A DNA stretch of 64,000 nucleotides, taken from positions 1 through 64,000 of the forward strand of contig NZ_FMAR01000014.1 in the NCBI RefSeq assembly GCF_900094705.1. Direction: 5' to 3'. The position numbers and the translations under genes were made by a program. Below are positions 17,196 to 25,513 of this stretch, piece after piece. This stretch comes from Chitinophaga costaii. GTDB taxonomy: Bacteria; Bacteroidota; Bacteroidia; Chitinophagales; Chitinophagaceae. Under the pieces are notes generated by a model, which searched no databases, was not told where the DNA came from, and worked only from the letters and a program-made list of their open reading frames with translations. The first letter of the stretch is position 1; each line of letters opens with the position of its first letter.

Positions 17196-17927
17196 ATGTC
17201 TACTGTACTCATCTTAGGCGCCGGCTCCGATATAGCCGTGGCCATTGCCCGCAAATACGCGCAGGAAAAATATAACATACAGCTGGCTGCCCGCAAGACT
17301 GAACCCCTGGTTCCCTTGCAGCAAGACCTGCAAATACGCTACGGCATTACCGCCTCCGTATTTGCCTTCGACGCCCTGGACACCGCCAGCCACGAAGCTT
17401 TCTACGCTGCCCTGCCCGAAAAACCAGCCATTACCATTTGCGTATTTGGCTACCTGGGCGTCCAGGAAAAAGCCCAAAGCAACTGGGCCGAAGCCAGCCG
17501 TATTATTGCTACCAACTATACGGGCGCGGTTTCCATCCTGAACATTGTGGCCAACGATTATGCTGCGCGCAAAGCTGGCACCATCGTAGGCATTAGTTCT
17601 GTAGCAGGCGAACGTGGACGCCAGAGCAATTATATTTATGGCAGCGCCAAGGCTGGCTTTACCGCCTATCTGCAGGGGTTGCGCAACCGCGGATTTCATA
17701 GCGGTGTGCAAGTGCTGAGCGTACAGCCAGGGTTCGTGTATACCCGCATGACCGAAAACCTACCCCTACCTCCCCTGCTCACTGCCCAGCCGGAGCAGGT
17801 GGCGAATGCTATCTTCAAAGCTGTTAAAGCCGGGAAAAACGTCATCTATGTAAAATGGTTTTGGCGCTACATCATGCTCCTGATCAAAAATGTTCCGGAA
17901 GGTATTTTCAAAAAACTAAAAATGTAA
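17196..17927 (+). CDS. dprE2: Short-chain dehydrogenase, DprE2-like (polyprenylphosphoryl-2-keto-ribose reductase)
   Basis: A 243-residue classical SDR starting at the ATG at 17196; an upstream in-frame start at 17172 adds eight unlikely residues. The cofactor loop is ILGAGSDIA (6-14), a DprE2-like variant of TGxxxGIG. The catalytic residues are S134/S135 in GISSVAG and Y148/K152 in YIYGSAK. With DprE1 it would complete epimerisation of polyprenyl-phosphoryl-ribose to the arabinose form using NAD(P)H. A hydrophobic C-terminus (VKWFWRYIMLLIK) may bind the membrane, suitable for a lipid-linked substrate. The stop overlaps the start of the HAD gene (TAATG). Confidence 0.85.
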   Translation: MSTVLILGAGSDIAVAIARKYAQEKYNIQLAARKTEPLVPLQQDLQIRYGITASVFAFDALDTASHEAFYAALPEKPAITICVFGYLGVQEKAQSNWAEASRIIATNYTGAVSILNIVANDYAARKAGTIVGISSVAGERGRQSNYIYGSAKAGFTAYLQGLRNRGFHSGVQVLSVQPGFVYTRMTENLPLPPLLTAQPEQVANAIFKAVKAGKNVIYVKWFWRYIMLLIKNVPEGIFKKLKM

Positions 17928-18526
17928 TGGCAGGTATCGCATTCTTCGATTTTGACGGCACCATCACCAAACACGATACACTGTTTGGCATCATCCGCTA
18001 TGCAAAAGGCGACGAAGCCTTTAAGCAGGGCATGTATAAACTGCTGCCATCGCTGATAAAGTTTAAGTTAAAAATCATTAGCGCCCAGGAGGTGAAGGAA
18101 AGGGTACTCACCTACTTTTTTAAAGGCATGCCCCTGAAGGAATTCCGGGAGATGTGTGATGACTATGGCCTTCGTTCCCAACCCGTATTCATTCGCTCTG
18201 CCGCACGCGACGCCATTGTGAAACACCAGGCCGCTGGTCACCGGGTGATTGTGGTCACCGCTTCTGCTGAAGAATGGGTAAGGCCTTTTTGCCTAGGCAT
18301 GCGCGTAGAATTAATTGGCTCCCGCTTGGAAACAGATGCAGAAGGCCGCCTCACAGGAAAACTTTCGGGACTTAATTGTAATGGCAAGGAAAAAGTAAAC
18401 CGCATTAAAGCCCTGGTAAATCTTTCCGACTATTCGCCCATCTTTGCATATGGCGATAGCCGTGGCGACAGGCCCATGCTGGCCCTGGCTGGCAGCAATG
18501 CGGTGTATAAACCCTTCAGATACTAA
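17927..18526 (+). CDS. HAD-IB family phosphatase
   Basis: A 199-residue haloacid-dehalogenase-type phosphatase starting at 17927, sharing the A of the DprE2-like TAA. Motif I is DFDGTIT with nucleophile D8 and acid D10; motif II is VVTAS; motif IV is YGDSRGDRPML. The HAD-IB subclass includes serine phosphatases and lipid-linked phosphatases. The mycobacterial pathway needs removal of the 5-phosphate of polyprenyl-phosphoryl-ribose phosphate before oxidation; in mycobacteria a PAP2 protein (Rv3807c) is assigned this. Position and translational coupling suggest this HAD does that job here. That is inference from context; a housekeeping HAD role cannot be excluded. Confidence 0.85.
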   Translation: MAGIAFFDFDGTITKHDTLFGIIRYAKGDEAFKQGMYKLLPSLIKFKLKIISAQEVKERVLTYFFKGMPLKEFREMCDDYGLRSQPVFIRSAARDAIVKHQAAGHRVIVVTASAEEWVRPFCLGMRVELIGSRLETDAEGRLTGKLSGLNCNGKEKVNRIKALVNLSDYSPIFAYGDSRGDRPMLALAGSNAVYKPFRY

Positions 18527-18550
18527 GTAATTTTTACCTGCATTTTTTTA

Positions 18551-18585
18551 AAATGGTTAAGTGTATGATTCACTTAACCATTTTT
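18551..18585. terminator. Terminator after the UbiA/DprE/HAD operon
   Basis: AAATGGTTAAGTG (18551-18563) and CACTTAACCATTT (18571-18583) form a perfect 13-bp stem with a 7-base loop, followed by TTC. The A-run before and T-run after let it act in both directions. Confidence 0.85.
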
Positions 18586-18636
18586 CGTGTATGCCCGCCC
18601 GTTATAGTGAATGATTGACACAGTCATTGACTAAAG

Positions 18637-18663
18637 CAAAAAAGCCCCGTCATGCAACGAGGC
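18637..18663 (-). terminator. Terminator of the desaturase gene
   Basis: On the minus strand GCCTCGT and ACGGGGC (18657-18663 and 18644-18650) pair around TGCATG and are followed by TTTTTTG. Confidence 0.75.
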
Positions 18664-18700
18664 CCTGATTTATGATAGAACAGGCTGTTAAAAGAAATAT

Positions 18701-19468
18701 TTATGCAGCAGCTTTGATATTTACCGTCTTTACCTTAGCACCTTTTAGGCGGATGATGCGCAGCCAGTGCAGCGTTTTCATCACCGGGTAAGTCGGGTCC
18801 AGTTCAAACCATTTCTTGGCAAAATTGGCGCTGTCTTTATGCATGTGGTGGTTATTCTGGAACAACTCCCCCATAAGTAGAATGCCCCAGGGTGAAGTGT
18901 TTTTAGACTGATCAAAGTTGTTGAAGTTACGGTAACCATACTTATGACCACACCAGTTTACCGTAGCACCCTGAATAGGACCCATCAGGAAATGGATGGG
19001 CAGCAGCAGGTACCACCAGAAGCTGGGGGCAAAGGCAACGTAAAAACCAATATAACTCAACATCCAGGCGATACGGGTAATGTTATGATCGCCAAATTTA
19101 TCCAGCGCTTCCCATTCCGGCAAGGGATCTTTCAGGAACTCCTGGTCGGGCAGGGTTTTGCGGGTCAGGAAATTATTGTACATCTGGCGGGTATGTACCA
19201 TCATATGCCATACATCCCGGAAGAAATGTGGTGAATGCGGATCCTTTTCTGTATCGCTATATTCATGGTGCATGCGGTGCATCACACCATATGCGCGGGG
19301 TACCAGGTAAGAAGAGCCTTGGAAAAACCAGGTGGAAAAGTAAAATACACGTTCTACGCCCTTACTACAGGTGTACATCTGGTGAGAACCGTACCGGTGC
19401 AGGAAGAAGGTGTGGAAGAACAAAGACAGGAACCAGTGCGCCCCAAAAAAAATCAAAATCGCTAACAT
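18701..19468 (-). CDS. Acyl-CoA desaturase-type fatty acid desaturase
   Basis: A 255-residue membrane di-iron enzyme. The three histidine boxes are visible: HTFFLH (19-24), HRMHH (64-68) and NNHHMH near residue 210, with the accessory GHKYGYRNF block that in delta-9 desaturases supplies another ligand. The protein is shorter than eukaryotic desaturases and has no fused cytochrome b5. It would introduce a cis double bond into acyl-CoA or phospholipid acyl chains, adjusting membrane fluidity, with electrons from ferredoxin or cytochrome partners elsewhere. It begins directly with MLAILIFFGAHWF. A TACCTTCG -7-like element lies at 19501-19508 on the minus strand. Confidence 0.88.
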   Translation of the reverse strand: MLAILIFFGAHWFLSLFFHTFFLHRYGSHQMYTCSKGVERVFYFSTWFFQGSSYLVPRAYGVMHRMHHEYSDTEKDPHSPHFFRDVWHMMVHTRQMYNNFLTRKTLPDQEFLKDPLPEWEALDKFGDHNITRIAWMLSYIGFYVAFAPSFWWYLLLPIHFLMGPIQGATVNWCGHKYGYRNFNNFDQSKNTSPWGILLMGELFQNNHHMHKDSANFAKKWFELDPTYPVMKTLHWLRIIRLKGAKVKTVNIKAAA

Positions 19469-19538
19469 TACTTGACTTTAAAAAAGGTAAAATGAAGCTA
19501 CGAAGGTAATATTAATTGAGCCAGGGAGATAGATTGAA

Positions 19539-21161
19539 CTATAAAGATTTGTTAAATACCTTCTTCACCCGGCGAAGGTCTAGCAGGTTCAACGCATTGT
19601 TAGTGAACCCCGTAATGCCTGGTTGTACCAGGTGTATCACCTCATCATAATAGAGCGGCACCACCGGCGCATCGCACAGTACTAGCGAGTCCATCTGCCG
19701 GTACAGGCCATAGCGTATGGTGTCGTTGTTTTCCTGCAAGGCTTTTTCATAGAGGGCGTCAAATACCGGATTATTATACCGTGTATAATTGGGTGGCGCC
19801 GTGTTTTTACTATAAAATACAGCGAGAAAACTCTCTGCATCAGGATAGTCGGCTATCCAACTGGCCCGGAAAAATGGGGAGGCCGATTTAGCCGTTTGTT
19901 CCAATAGCAGGTTTTTATCCATTACCTCCACTTTTACTTTTATGCCAATGTCTGCTAGCTGTCCGGCGGCATAATTGGCATAGTCTTCATAAATAGGAAC
20001 GCTCATAAGGGTAATGGAGGGCAGGCCCCTGCCTTGTGGAAAGCCGGCTTCCGAAAGCAGTTGTGCCGCCCTAGTGGGGTTATAGTCATACCCTTTTAGT
20101 GCGGCACTGAAAGAGGGCAGCCCAATGGGAACAAATCCTGCGGTGGCTGGTTTGCCAATACCATTGCGCAAGTAGGTGATCAGCTTGGCCCGGTCTATCC
20201 CATAGTTGATGGCCTGCCGAATTTTTAAAAGGCGCAGCGGCGAATGCATGACCTGGGCGGCGGTGCTGTCCATTAAAATGCCAAAATATTCTACGTTAAG
20301 CTGGGGCGCTTTGTCCAACACCATGCGCCCCTTCCACGCTGGCTGCAGGGTGCCAAGGCGGGTTAGTACCTCATCTTTAAAAGAAGCGTCGATGTCGTTA
20401 ATAAAATCCAGCTGCCCCTGGCGGAATAACAGGAACTCCGAACCCTTGCTATCCAGGAAAGTTACCTTCACAGCATCCAGGTAAGGCAGTCGCTGCCCAT
20501 TCCGGTCGGTTTCGAAATAATGCGGGTTTTTGTGCAACACCAGGGCCTGGCCCTCATCCCACAGGAAAAATTGGAAAGGCCCGGTGCCGCAGGGGTGTTT
20601 GCGAAAATCTTTGCCATAGCGTTCCACCGCCTCGTGGGGGATGATGGAGCAATATTGCATGGTAAGAATATCGAGAATGGGATGAAAAGGCTGCAGCAAG
20701 GTAAGCTGGAAAACTGTGTCGTTCAGGGCTTTAAAACCATTGGCTTCCACCTTTCCGTTAAATATCCAAGCACCGGGCGATGCTGTGGCAGGATCCATTA
20801 TACGGCGCAGGCTATACACCACATCTGCTGCCACCATCCTTCGACCCTTGCCGCCGGGAAACAGATTGCTGTCGTGGAAGTACACATCCGGGCGCAGGTA
20901 AAAGGTATAGGTACGCCGGTCGGTGCTGATGGTCCAATGGGTGGCCAGGGAGGGCTGCAAAATCATGTGGTCGTCTGGTTCAAGCAGCGTATTGTATAGG
21001 TGTTTTACCGCCCACATAACCGCCTGGTTTCGGGCAAAGGCAGGGTCTAGCGTAGCGATGCCTTCGATGCGGTTATAATTGAATACCTGCTTATTGCCCG
21101 AGTGGTTAGATTGGCAAGCCATGATCCCAAAACAAAAAACTAGCAGCCAGGTATTTTTCAT
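19539..21161 (-). CDS. Oligopeptide ABC transporter substrate-binding lipoprotein (SBP_bac_5)
   Basis: A 540-residue extracytoplasmic solute-binding protein of the OppA/DppA family. The start at 21161 (MKNTWLLVFCFGIMACQS) gives a signal peptide with lipobox IMAC; the upstream frame to 21188 is rejected. Family landmarks include RIEGIATLDPAFARN, LYNTLLEPDDHM, TYTFYLRPDVYFHDS, VVYSLRRIMDP, and RQAINYGIDRAKLI. It would bind peptides or other ligands and deliver them to an ABC permease, but no permease or ATPase gene is next to it. In Bacteroidota such orphan SBPs are common; the transported ligand cannot be read from the sequence. Confidence 0.88.
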   Translation of the reverse strand: MKNTWLLVFCFGIMACQSNHSGNKQVFNYNRIEGIATLDPAFARNQAVMWAVKHLYNTLLEPDDHMILQPSLATHWTISTDRRTYTFYLRPDVYFHDSNLFPGGKGRRMVAADVVYSLRRIMDPATASPGAWIFNGKVEANGFKALNDTVFQLTLLQPFHPILDILTMQYCSIIPHEAVERYGKDFRKHPCGTGPFQFFLWDEGQALVLHKNPHYFETDRNGQRLPYLDAVKVTFLDSKGSEFLLFRQGQLDFINDIDASFKDEVLTRLGTLQPAWKGRMVLDKAPQLNVEYFGILMDSTAAQVMHSPLRLLKIRQAINYGIDRAKLITYLRNGIGKPATAGFVPIGLPSFSAALKGYDYNPTRAAQLLSEAGFPQGRGLPSITLMSVPIYEDYANYAAGQLADIGIKVKVEVMDKNLLLEQTAKSASPFFRASWIADYPDAESFLAVFYSKNTAPPNYTRYNNPVFDALYEKALQENNDTIRYGLYRQMDSLVLCDAPVVPLYYDEVIHLVQPGITGFTNNALNLLDLRRVKKVFNKSL

Positions 21162-21362
21162 AGCAGCAAAATAAAGATTAAAGCGCAATTATGCAGCAAA
21201 GCTACCGGCAGGATAATGCTGGAAGGATCTGCCGGTATGCTTCAACCCTAAAGTTTCCCAGGCATGGGTAGGCTCTATATGGCAATATGATCCCGCCGTC
21301 ACTCCATGCACCCGCACCTGCCCGCACATTAATTTCCCTGCCCTTGTTTCTATTTAATATTT

Positions 21363-21370
21363 TACTTTAG
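21363..21370 (+). promoter_or_regulatory. Candidate -7 element for the M1 peptidase gene
   Basis: TACTTTAG, seven of eight to TAnnTTTG, 22 bases before the ATG at 21393, with a TTG at 21344-21346 (16 bp spacing). Confidence 0.35.
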
Positions 21371-21392
21371 CTGCTACTAACCAAAATACGGT

Positions 21393-23018
21393 ATGAAAGG
21401 ATATAGCTTATTGTTGGCCAGCATGTTGGCCTTGCCCAAACTGTTTGCACAAGATACACATCCTAACAGGGCCGATACTCTGCGTGGCACCCTCACCCCG
21501 GAACGTACCTGGTGGGATGTGACCGATTACGACCTGCACATACAATTAAATCTGCAAGACAGTAGCATTCTGGGTTACAACACCATTCATTACCGGGTGG
21601 TAGGCCCTGTGGTACGCATGCAGATAGATTTGCAGCAGCCTATGCAGATAGATAGTATTATACAAGACCGGCAACCGGTTAAATATACCCGCGATGGCAA
21701 TGCCTTCTTTGTCACCCTTACCGCTCCCCAGCCCCAGGGAGCGCTTAGACAGCTTACCGTGTACTATCACGGGGTGCCTAAAAAAGCCAAACGCGCTCCT
21801 TGGGATGGCGGCCTGGTATGGACCCGCGACTCGCTGAACCGGCCCTGGATAGCCAGTGCCTGTCAGGGCCTGGGAGCCAGCGTATGGTGGCCTACTAAAG
21901 AACATCAAAGCGATGAGTGCGATAGTATGCAAATAGCCGTAACCGTGCCCTCCGACCTGATAGACGTTTCCAATGGCCGCCTGCGGGAAAAGGAAGTGCA
22001 TGGCAACGGCACCACTACTTATCACTGGGCGGTGGTAAACCCCATTAATAATTATGACATCGCTTTGAATATTGCCCACTACGCCAACTTCAAGGATACC
22101 TATCCCGGCCTGGATGGGAAGCTGGACCTGGATTTCTGGCCGCTGGATTATAACCTGGACAGGGCGCGCGTGCAATTTGCCGGTGCTAAGCCCATGCTCT
22201 CCTGCTTTGAACATTGGTTTGGCCCCTATCCTTTTTATAAAGACAGCTATAAACTGGTAGAAACACCTCACCTGGGCATGGAGCATCAAAGTGCCGTGGC
22301 GTATGGCAACCATTACCAGATGGGTTACCTGGGCCGCGATTTGTCTGGTACTGGTTGGGGGCTGAAATTTGATTTCATCCTGGTACATGAAAGCGGCCAC
22401 GAATGGTTTGGCAACAATATCACCTCCAAAGACCTGGCAGACATGTGGATACATGAGTCATTCACTAATTATTCTGAAACCCTTTACCTCCAATGCCAAT
22501 TTGGTAACGAGGCGGGCAATGCTTATGTGCAGGGTACCCGTAAAGATATCCAGAATCGCGCAGCTATTATTGCACAGTATGGAGTGAATATGGAAGGTTC
22601 TGGCGATATGTATTACAAGGGCGGCAATATGCTGCATACCATTCGCCAGATCATTAACGATGACGATATTTTTCGCAGCATACTTACTGGGCTAAATAAA
22701 ACTTTTTATCACCAAACCGTTACTACCCAGCAGGTAGAACATTATATAAGCCAGCATGGCGGCCACGATTTTTCCAAGGTGTTCGATCAATACCTGCGTA
22801 ATATCAAGGTGCCGGTACTGGAATACAAGATCGCCGGTAAGGTGCTGAGTTACCGCTGGAATGATGTGGTGAAAGGGTTTAACATGCCGGTGAAGGTGAC
22901 CCTTCGCCCGGATGTATTCACCTTCATTTACCCTAGGGAGCAATGGAAAACAATCCCCCTGGCCGGAACCTTTAAAGCAGATCCTAATTTTTACATCATT
23001 ACCAAGCAAATCAAGTAG
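21393..23018 (+). CDS. Secreted M1 family metallopeptidase
   Basis: A 541-residue zinc aminopeptidase. After a signal peptide (MKGYSLLLASMLALPKLFAQ) comes the N-terminal beta domain and the thermolysin-like catalytic domain. The zinc motif HESGH (332-336) plus E355 in MWIHES gives HEXXH-x18-E. The exopeptidase motif is GMEHQ instead of the usual GAMEN. At 541 residues it lacks the long C-terminal helical domain of larger M1 enzymes, like many Bacteroidota M1 proteins. It should remove N-terminal residues from peptides in the periplasm. Upstream, an OppA-type protein is divergently encoded, which fits peptide utilisation. Confidence 0.92.
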   Translation: MKGYSLLLASMLALPKLFAQDTHPNRADTLRGTLTPERTWWDVTDYDLHIQLNLQDSSILGYNTIHYRVVGPVVRMQIDLQQPMQIDSIIQDRQPVKYTRDGNAFFVTLTAPQPQGALRQLTVYYHGVPKKAKRAPWDGGLVWTRDSLNRPWIASACQGLGASVWWPTKEHQSDECDSMQIAVTVPSDLIDVSNGRLREKEVHGNGTTTYHWAVVNPINNYDIALNIAHYANFKDTYPGLDGKLDLDFWPLDYNLDRARVQFAGAKPMLSCFEHWFGPYPFYKDSYKLVETPHLGMEHQSAVAYGNHYQMGYLGRDLSGTGWGLKFDFILVHESGHEWFGNNITSKDLADMWIHESFTNYSETLYLQCQFGNEAGNAYVQGTRKDIQNRAAIIAQYGVNMEGSGDMYYKGGNMLHTIRQIINDDDIFRSILTGLNKTFYHQTVTTQQVEHYISQHGGHDFSKVFDQYLRNIKVPVLEYKIAGKVLSYRWNDVVKGFNMPVKVTLRPDVFTFIYPREQWKTIPLAGTFKADPNFYIITKQIK

Positions 23019-23137
23019 ATCCGCTTTGCCGGTTATTTAATTTCGCAATTGACCTGAAAAGTAAAGTAATGAAATACAAATTGTTACAAGTATTTACCGG
23101 TATATAAATTCCAGGTAACAGGCCCACTCCCAGGACG

Positions 23138-23183
23138 AAAAAGCCGCTCTACTAACCTTTCCTGGCAGTAGCGCGGCTTTTTT
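23138..23183. terminator. Bidirectional terminator
   Basis: AAAAAGCCGCTCTACT (from 23138) pairs with AGTAGCGCGGCTTTTTT (from 23167) with one mismatch and a 13-base loop. It lies between the convergent M1 peptidase and mqnA genes and has T-runs on both strands. Confidence 0.85.
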
Positions 23184-23203
23184 GTTGTTATATTTAATGA
23201 AGA

Positions 23204-24046
23204 TTATAAGGCTATGTTCCTGGTAATGAATGATTTATCTTCTTGAAGATATTTTACAAAACGCGACAGGCCCTGGCGCTTGGCCGGGGTGAGCGGGAAG
23301 CTTATATTTTTCGTATAATACGTAACCAGGTCATACGGTTCGTAAGGATTTTCGGCCACCACTTCCGGCAGGTGCTTTATACCAATGCCCACTGCCTCAT
23401 TAAATTGGCGAATGAAGTTATCAGACAATTCTTTATTAGCAATCCAGGCGGCAAATACGAAAGGCAGGCTGGTGAGCCGCATCCAGGCTTCGGCCAGGTC
23501 GAAAATATAGATGGATTTGTGACGCTGCACAAGGGCGCGGTCGCCAATCACTACGCCAGCGTCTGTACCGGTAATGAGGTGTTCATAGTTGCCCGTAGTT
23601 TCAACCAGTTCCACTTCCAGTTTCCAGAACTCTTGCAGCAGTATCTTAAACAGCGCCACCGAGCTGCGGCTCTGGTAGTCGAGGTAAATACGTTTGATCT
23701 GCGAAAGCGGCACATCACTGAACAGGCAAACGGAGGCCACCGGGCCTTCGGCACCAATGCAGTAATCTGTTATGATATGGTATTCCTTCAGGCGGGGAAT
23801 GGTGGCTACCGGCACGAGGGCAACATCTACCTGGTCATCCACCAGTTGTTGTGCAATTTTTGCCGGGTAATCCACGGAAAGTTCCATCAGATCCATCACC
23901 GGGTGATTCCTTAATCCGTACAATAGAGGCTTTGTATTCAAATAACTTACCGCTGCAACTTTTACTTTCCGTTCCAATGTTCTTCGATTTGAGGTGCCAA
24001 AAATACTGCTTTTGGATATTAGAGACCATTGTTTTAACATTTTCAT
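23204..24046 (-). CDS. mqnA: Chorismate dehydratase MqnA (futalosine pathway)
   Basis: MqnA dehydrates chorismate to 3-enolpyruvyl-benzoate, the first step of the futalosine route to menaquinone. The family start VKVAAVSYLNTKPLLYGL is clear at about residues 28-46, followed by DYPAKIAQQL, DVALVPVATIP and GAEGPVASVCLFS. The annotated ATG at 24046 adds a leader of ~27 residues (MKMLKQWSLISKSS...) not typical for the family. A TTG codon at LERKVKV is an alternative start that would give the normal length near 255. The protein is cytoplasmic. Other mqn genes are not in the window. Confidence 0.9.
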   Translation of the reverse strand: MKMLKQWSLISKSSIFGTSNRRTLERKVKVAAVSYLNTKPLLYGLRNHPVMDLMELSVDYPAKIAQQLVDDQVDVALVPVATIPRLKEYHIITDYCIGAEGPVASVCLFSDVPLSQIKRIYLDYQSRSSVALFKILLQEFWKLEVELVETTGNYEHLITGTDAGVVIGDRALVQRHKSIYIFDLAEAWMRLTSLPFVFAAWIANKELSDNFIRQFNEAVGIGIKHLPEVVAENPYEPYDLVTYYTKNISFPLTPAKRQGLSRFVKYLQEDKSFITRNIAL

Positions 24047-24241
24047 AAACCCTCTTCAGCCCAAGTTCAGTACAGCAGGCATGCAGCAGGCAATGCGATG
24101 AGTAGTATAGATATTGCAACAAACGCACAAGGTTTCGCAACACCGCACAATGCCTATTCTTTCCGATAGCAGTTATTTTGCAGGTATCAGCCCATCGTTG
24201 GTGAGGTACAACCTTAACTTTTACTTTAACACCTATTTATT

Positions 24242-25189
24242 ATGGAAACAACTATTAAACCGGGAAGGTATTTGCTTGCAGCCTTAGCTATTTTTTTGCT
24301 AAGTAATTGCCATAAAGAACCCGGCAACCTAAACAAATCTCCAAATGTAGACTCTTCTATTGTGAATGCCATGTACCCGAAAGTGCAATCGTTTTATGAT
24401 GCTGGTGCTAGCTCTACTGTGTATAAATCCATCATTACCTATGACAAGGATAACCATATTCAAGAAATGGCAAGGGATAGTACTTTACTCATCACGGTAA
24501 AAGGAAGTACAGTCAACGTCATCACAAATACCTATACATATAAAGATAAATATACATATTACTTGAATTATCAATATATTATGAGTTATGTTTTTTCATT
24601 TGATGGATTAGGAGATCCCAATTCCACCATTTATAACAAGTGCCCATTAAAAATGGAATCTTCCTTTTATGAAAATAATGTAGCTGCAGGCACTACCCAA
24701 AGTAGGCCTGCAACCGTAGAATATTTAAGCGGCAATAAAGAGGGGTATCCTTTACAAGAGATGAGTTCCGATGGGGACGGGTACAATTATAATTATACTT
24801 ATGATGATAATGGTAATTTGAAACAAATAACTTTCATCACATTATCGGGGCCTCGATCTTCTCAGGTTTATGGCCGGGTAAATGTGATTTCCCTCGATAA
24901 TAAGCCATCGCCTTTTTCTGCCGTTAAGGGCTATTGGATAGCCAGTTTCCCCCAAGGTTATAACTGGGATTATGCCCTTGCCTTTTGCAAAAACAACCCG
25001 CTTCAGATGACCCACGAAACGTATAATAGCGAAAAAGGGCGCTTTATGGTAACAGAAAAAGACGATTTTTTATATACCTACAATGACCAAGGATACCCTA
25101 CCCAGGTTTCGATAGACATTTCTTATTATAGTAATGTAGATGGTAGTTTATATCAAAGGGGTGTAAGGGTCTACAATTATACTTATTAA
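24242..25189 (+). CDS. Hypothetical lipoprotein, A+T-rich, with YD-repeat-like motif
   Basis: A 315-residue putative lipoprotein (signal peptide, then LLSNC with C23). I recognise no named family. The protein is rich in Tyr, Asn and Ser and includes NYTYDDNGNLKQI and YTYNDQGYPTQV, which resemble RHS/YD repeat units. Others are more degenerate (ITYDKDNHIQEM). This layout, a few YD-like strands in a lipoprotein, is common in Bacteroidota proteins of unknown function. The DNA is clearly lower in G+C than its neighbours (one 60-base line is about 15 percent G+C). This suggests acquired or lineage-specific DNA. Confidence 0.75.
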   Translation: METTIKPGRYLLAALAIFLLSNCHKEPGNLNKSPNVDSSIVNAMYPKVQSFYDAGASSTVYKSIITYDKDNHIQEMARDSTLLITVKGSTVNVITNTYTYKDKYTYYLNYQYIMSYVFSFDGLGDPNSTIYNKCPLKMESSFYENNVAAGTTQSRPATVEYLSGNKEGYPLQEMSSDGDGYNYNYTYDDNGNLKQITFITLSGPRSSQVYGRVNVISLDNKPSPFSAVKGYWIASFPQGYNWDYALAFCKNNPLQMTHETYNSEKGRFMVTEKDDFLYTYNDQGYPTQVSIDISYYSNVDGSLYQRGVRVYNYTY

Positions 25190-25513
25190 CCATAAAGACC
25201 GCCAGTACGAAGTGTTTAAACCAGGTTGTCTGGTGTAACAAATACCATGGGTTCGGAGCATCCTCCCTGCACGGCCTTCACTACCGCGCAACCCCGCTGC
25301 GACATTTATCCCTATACTTATATTTGCTGCTGCGCTAATAAGCCTCAAACGGAAGGTGCAAAAAAAAGAAAAAATGATACCTTTTGCCTGATTTCTTGCT
25401 ATCAATGGCCTAATTTTGCGGCTCGGTAATACAAACGGCGTTTGCGGATAACCGGCGTTCATATGCTGGTTCGCAGGCCTGGCCGATCATCAAAATCAGT
25501 TAGCAAATATAGA
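25190..25513. other. Intergenic region upstream of purB
   Basis: 324 bases with no gene that I believe. The minus-strand open frame 25148-25462 overlaps the lipoprotein end and has no domain. The purB promoter candidate is at 25384-25418. Confidence 0.5.
25384..25418 (+). promoter_or_regulatory. Candidate purB promoter
   Basis: TTG at 25384-25386 and a perfect -7 TAATTTTG at 25411-25418. The spacing (24 bp) is longer than the 19 bp seen for tatA and etfB in this window, so the -33 half is uncertain. Confidence 0.4.
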
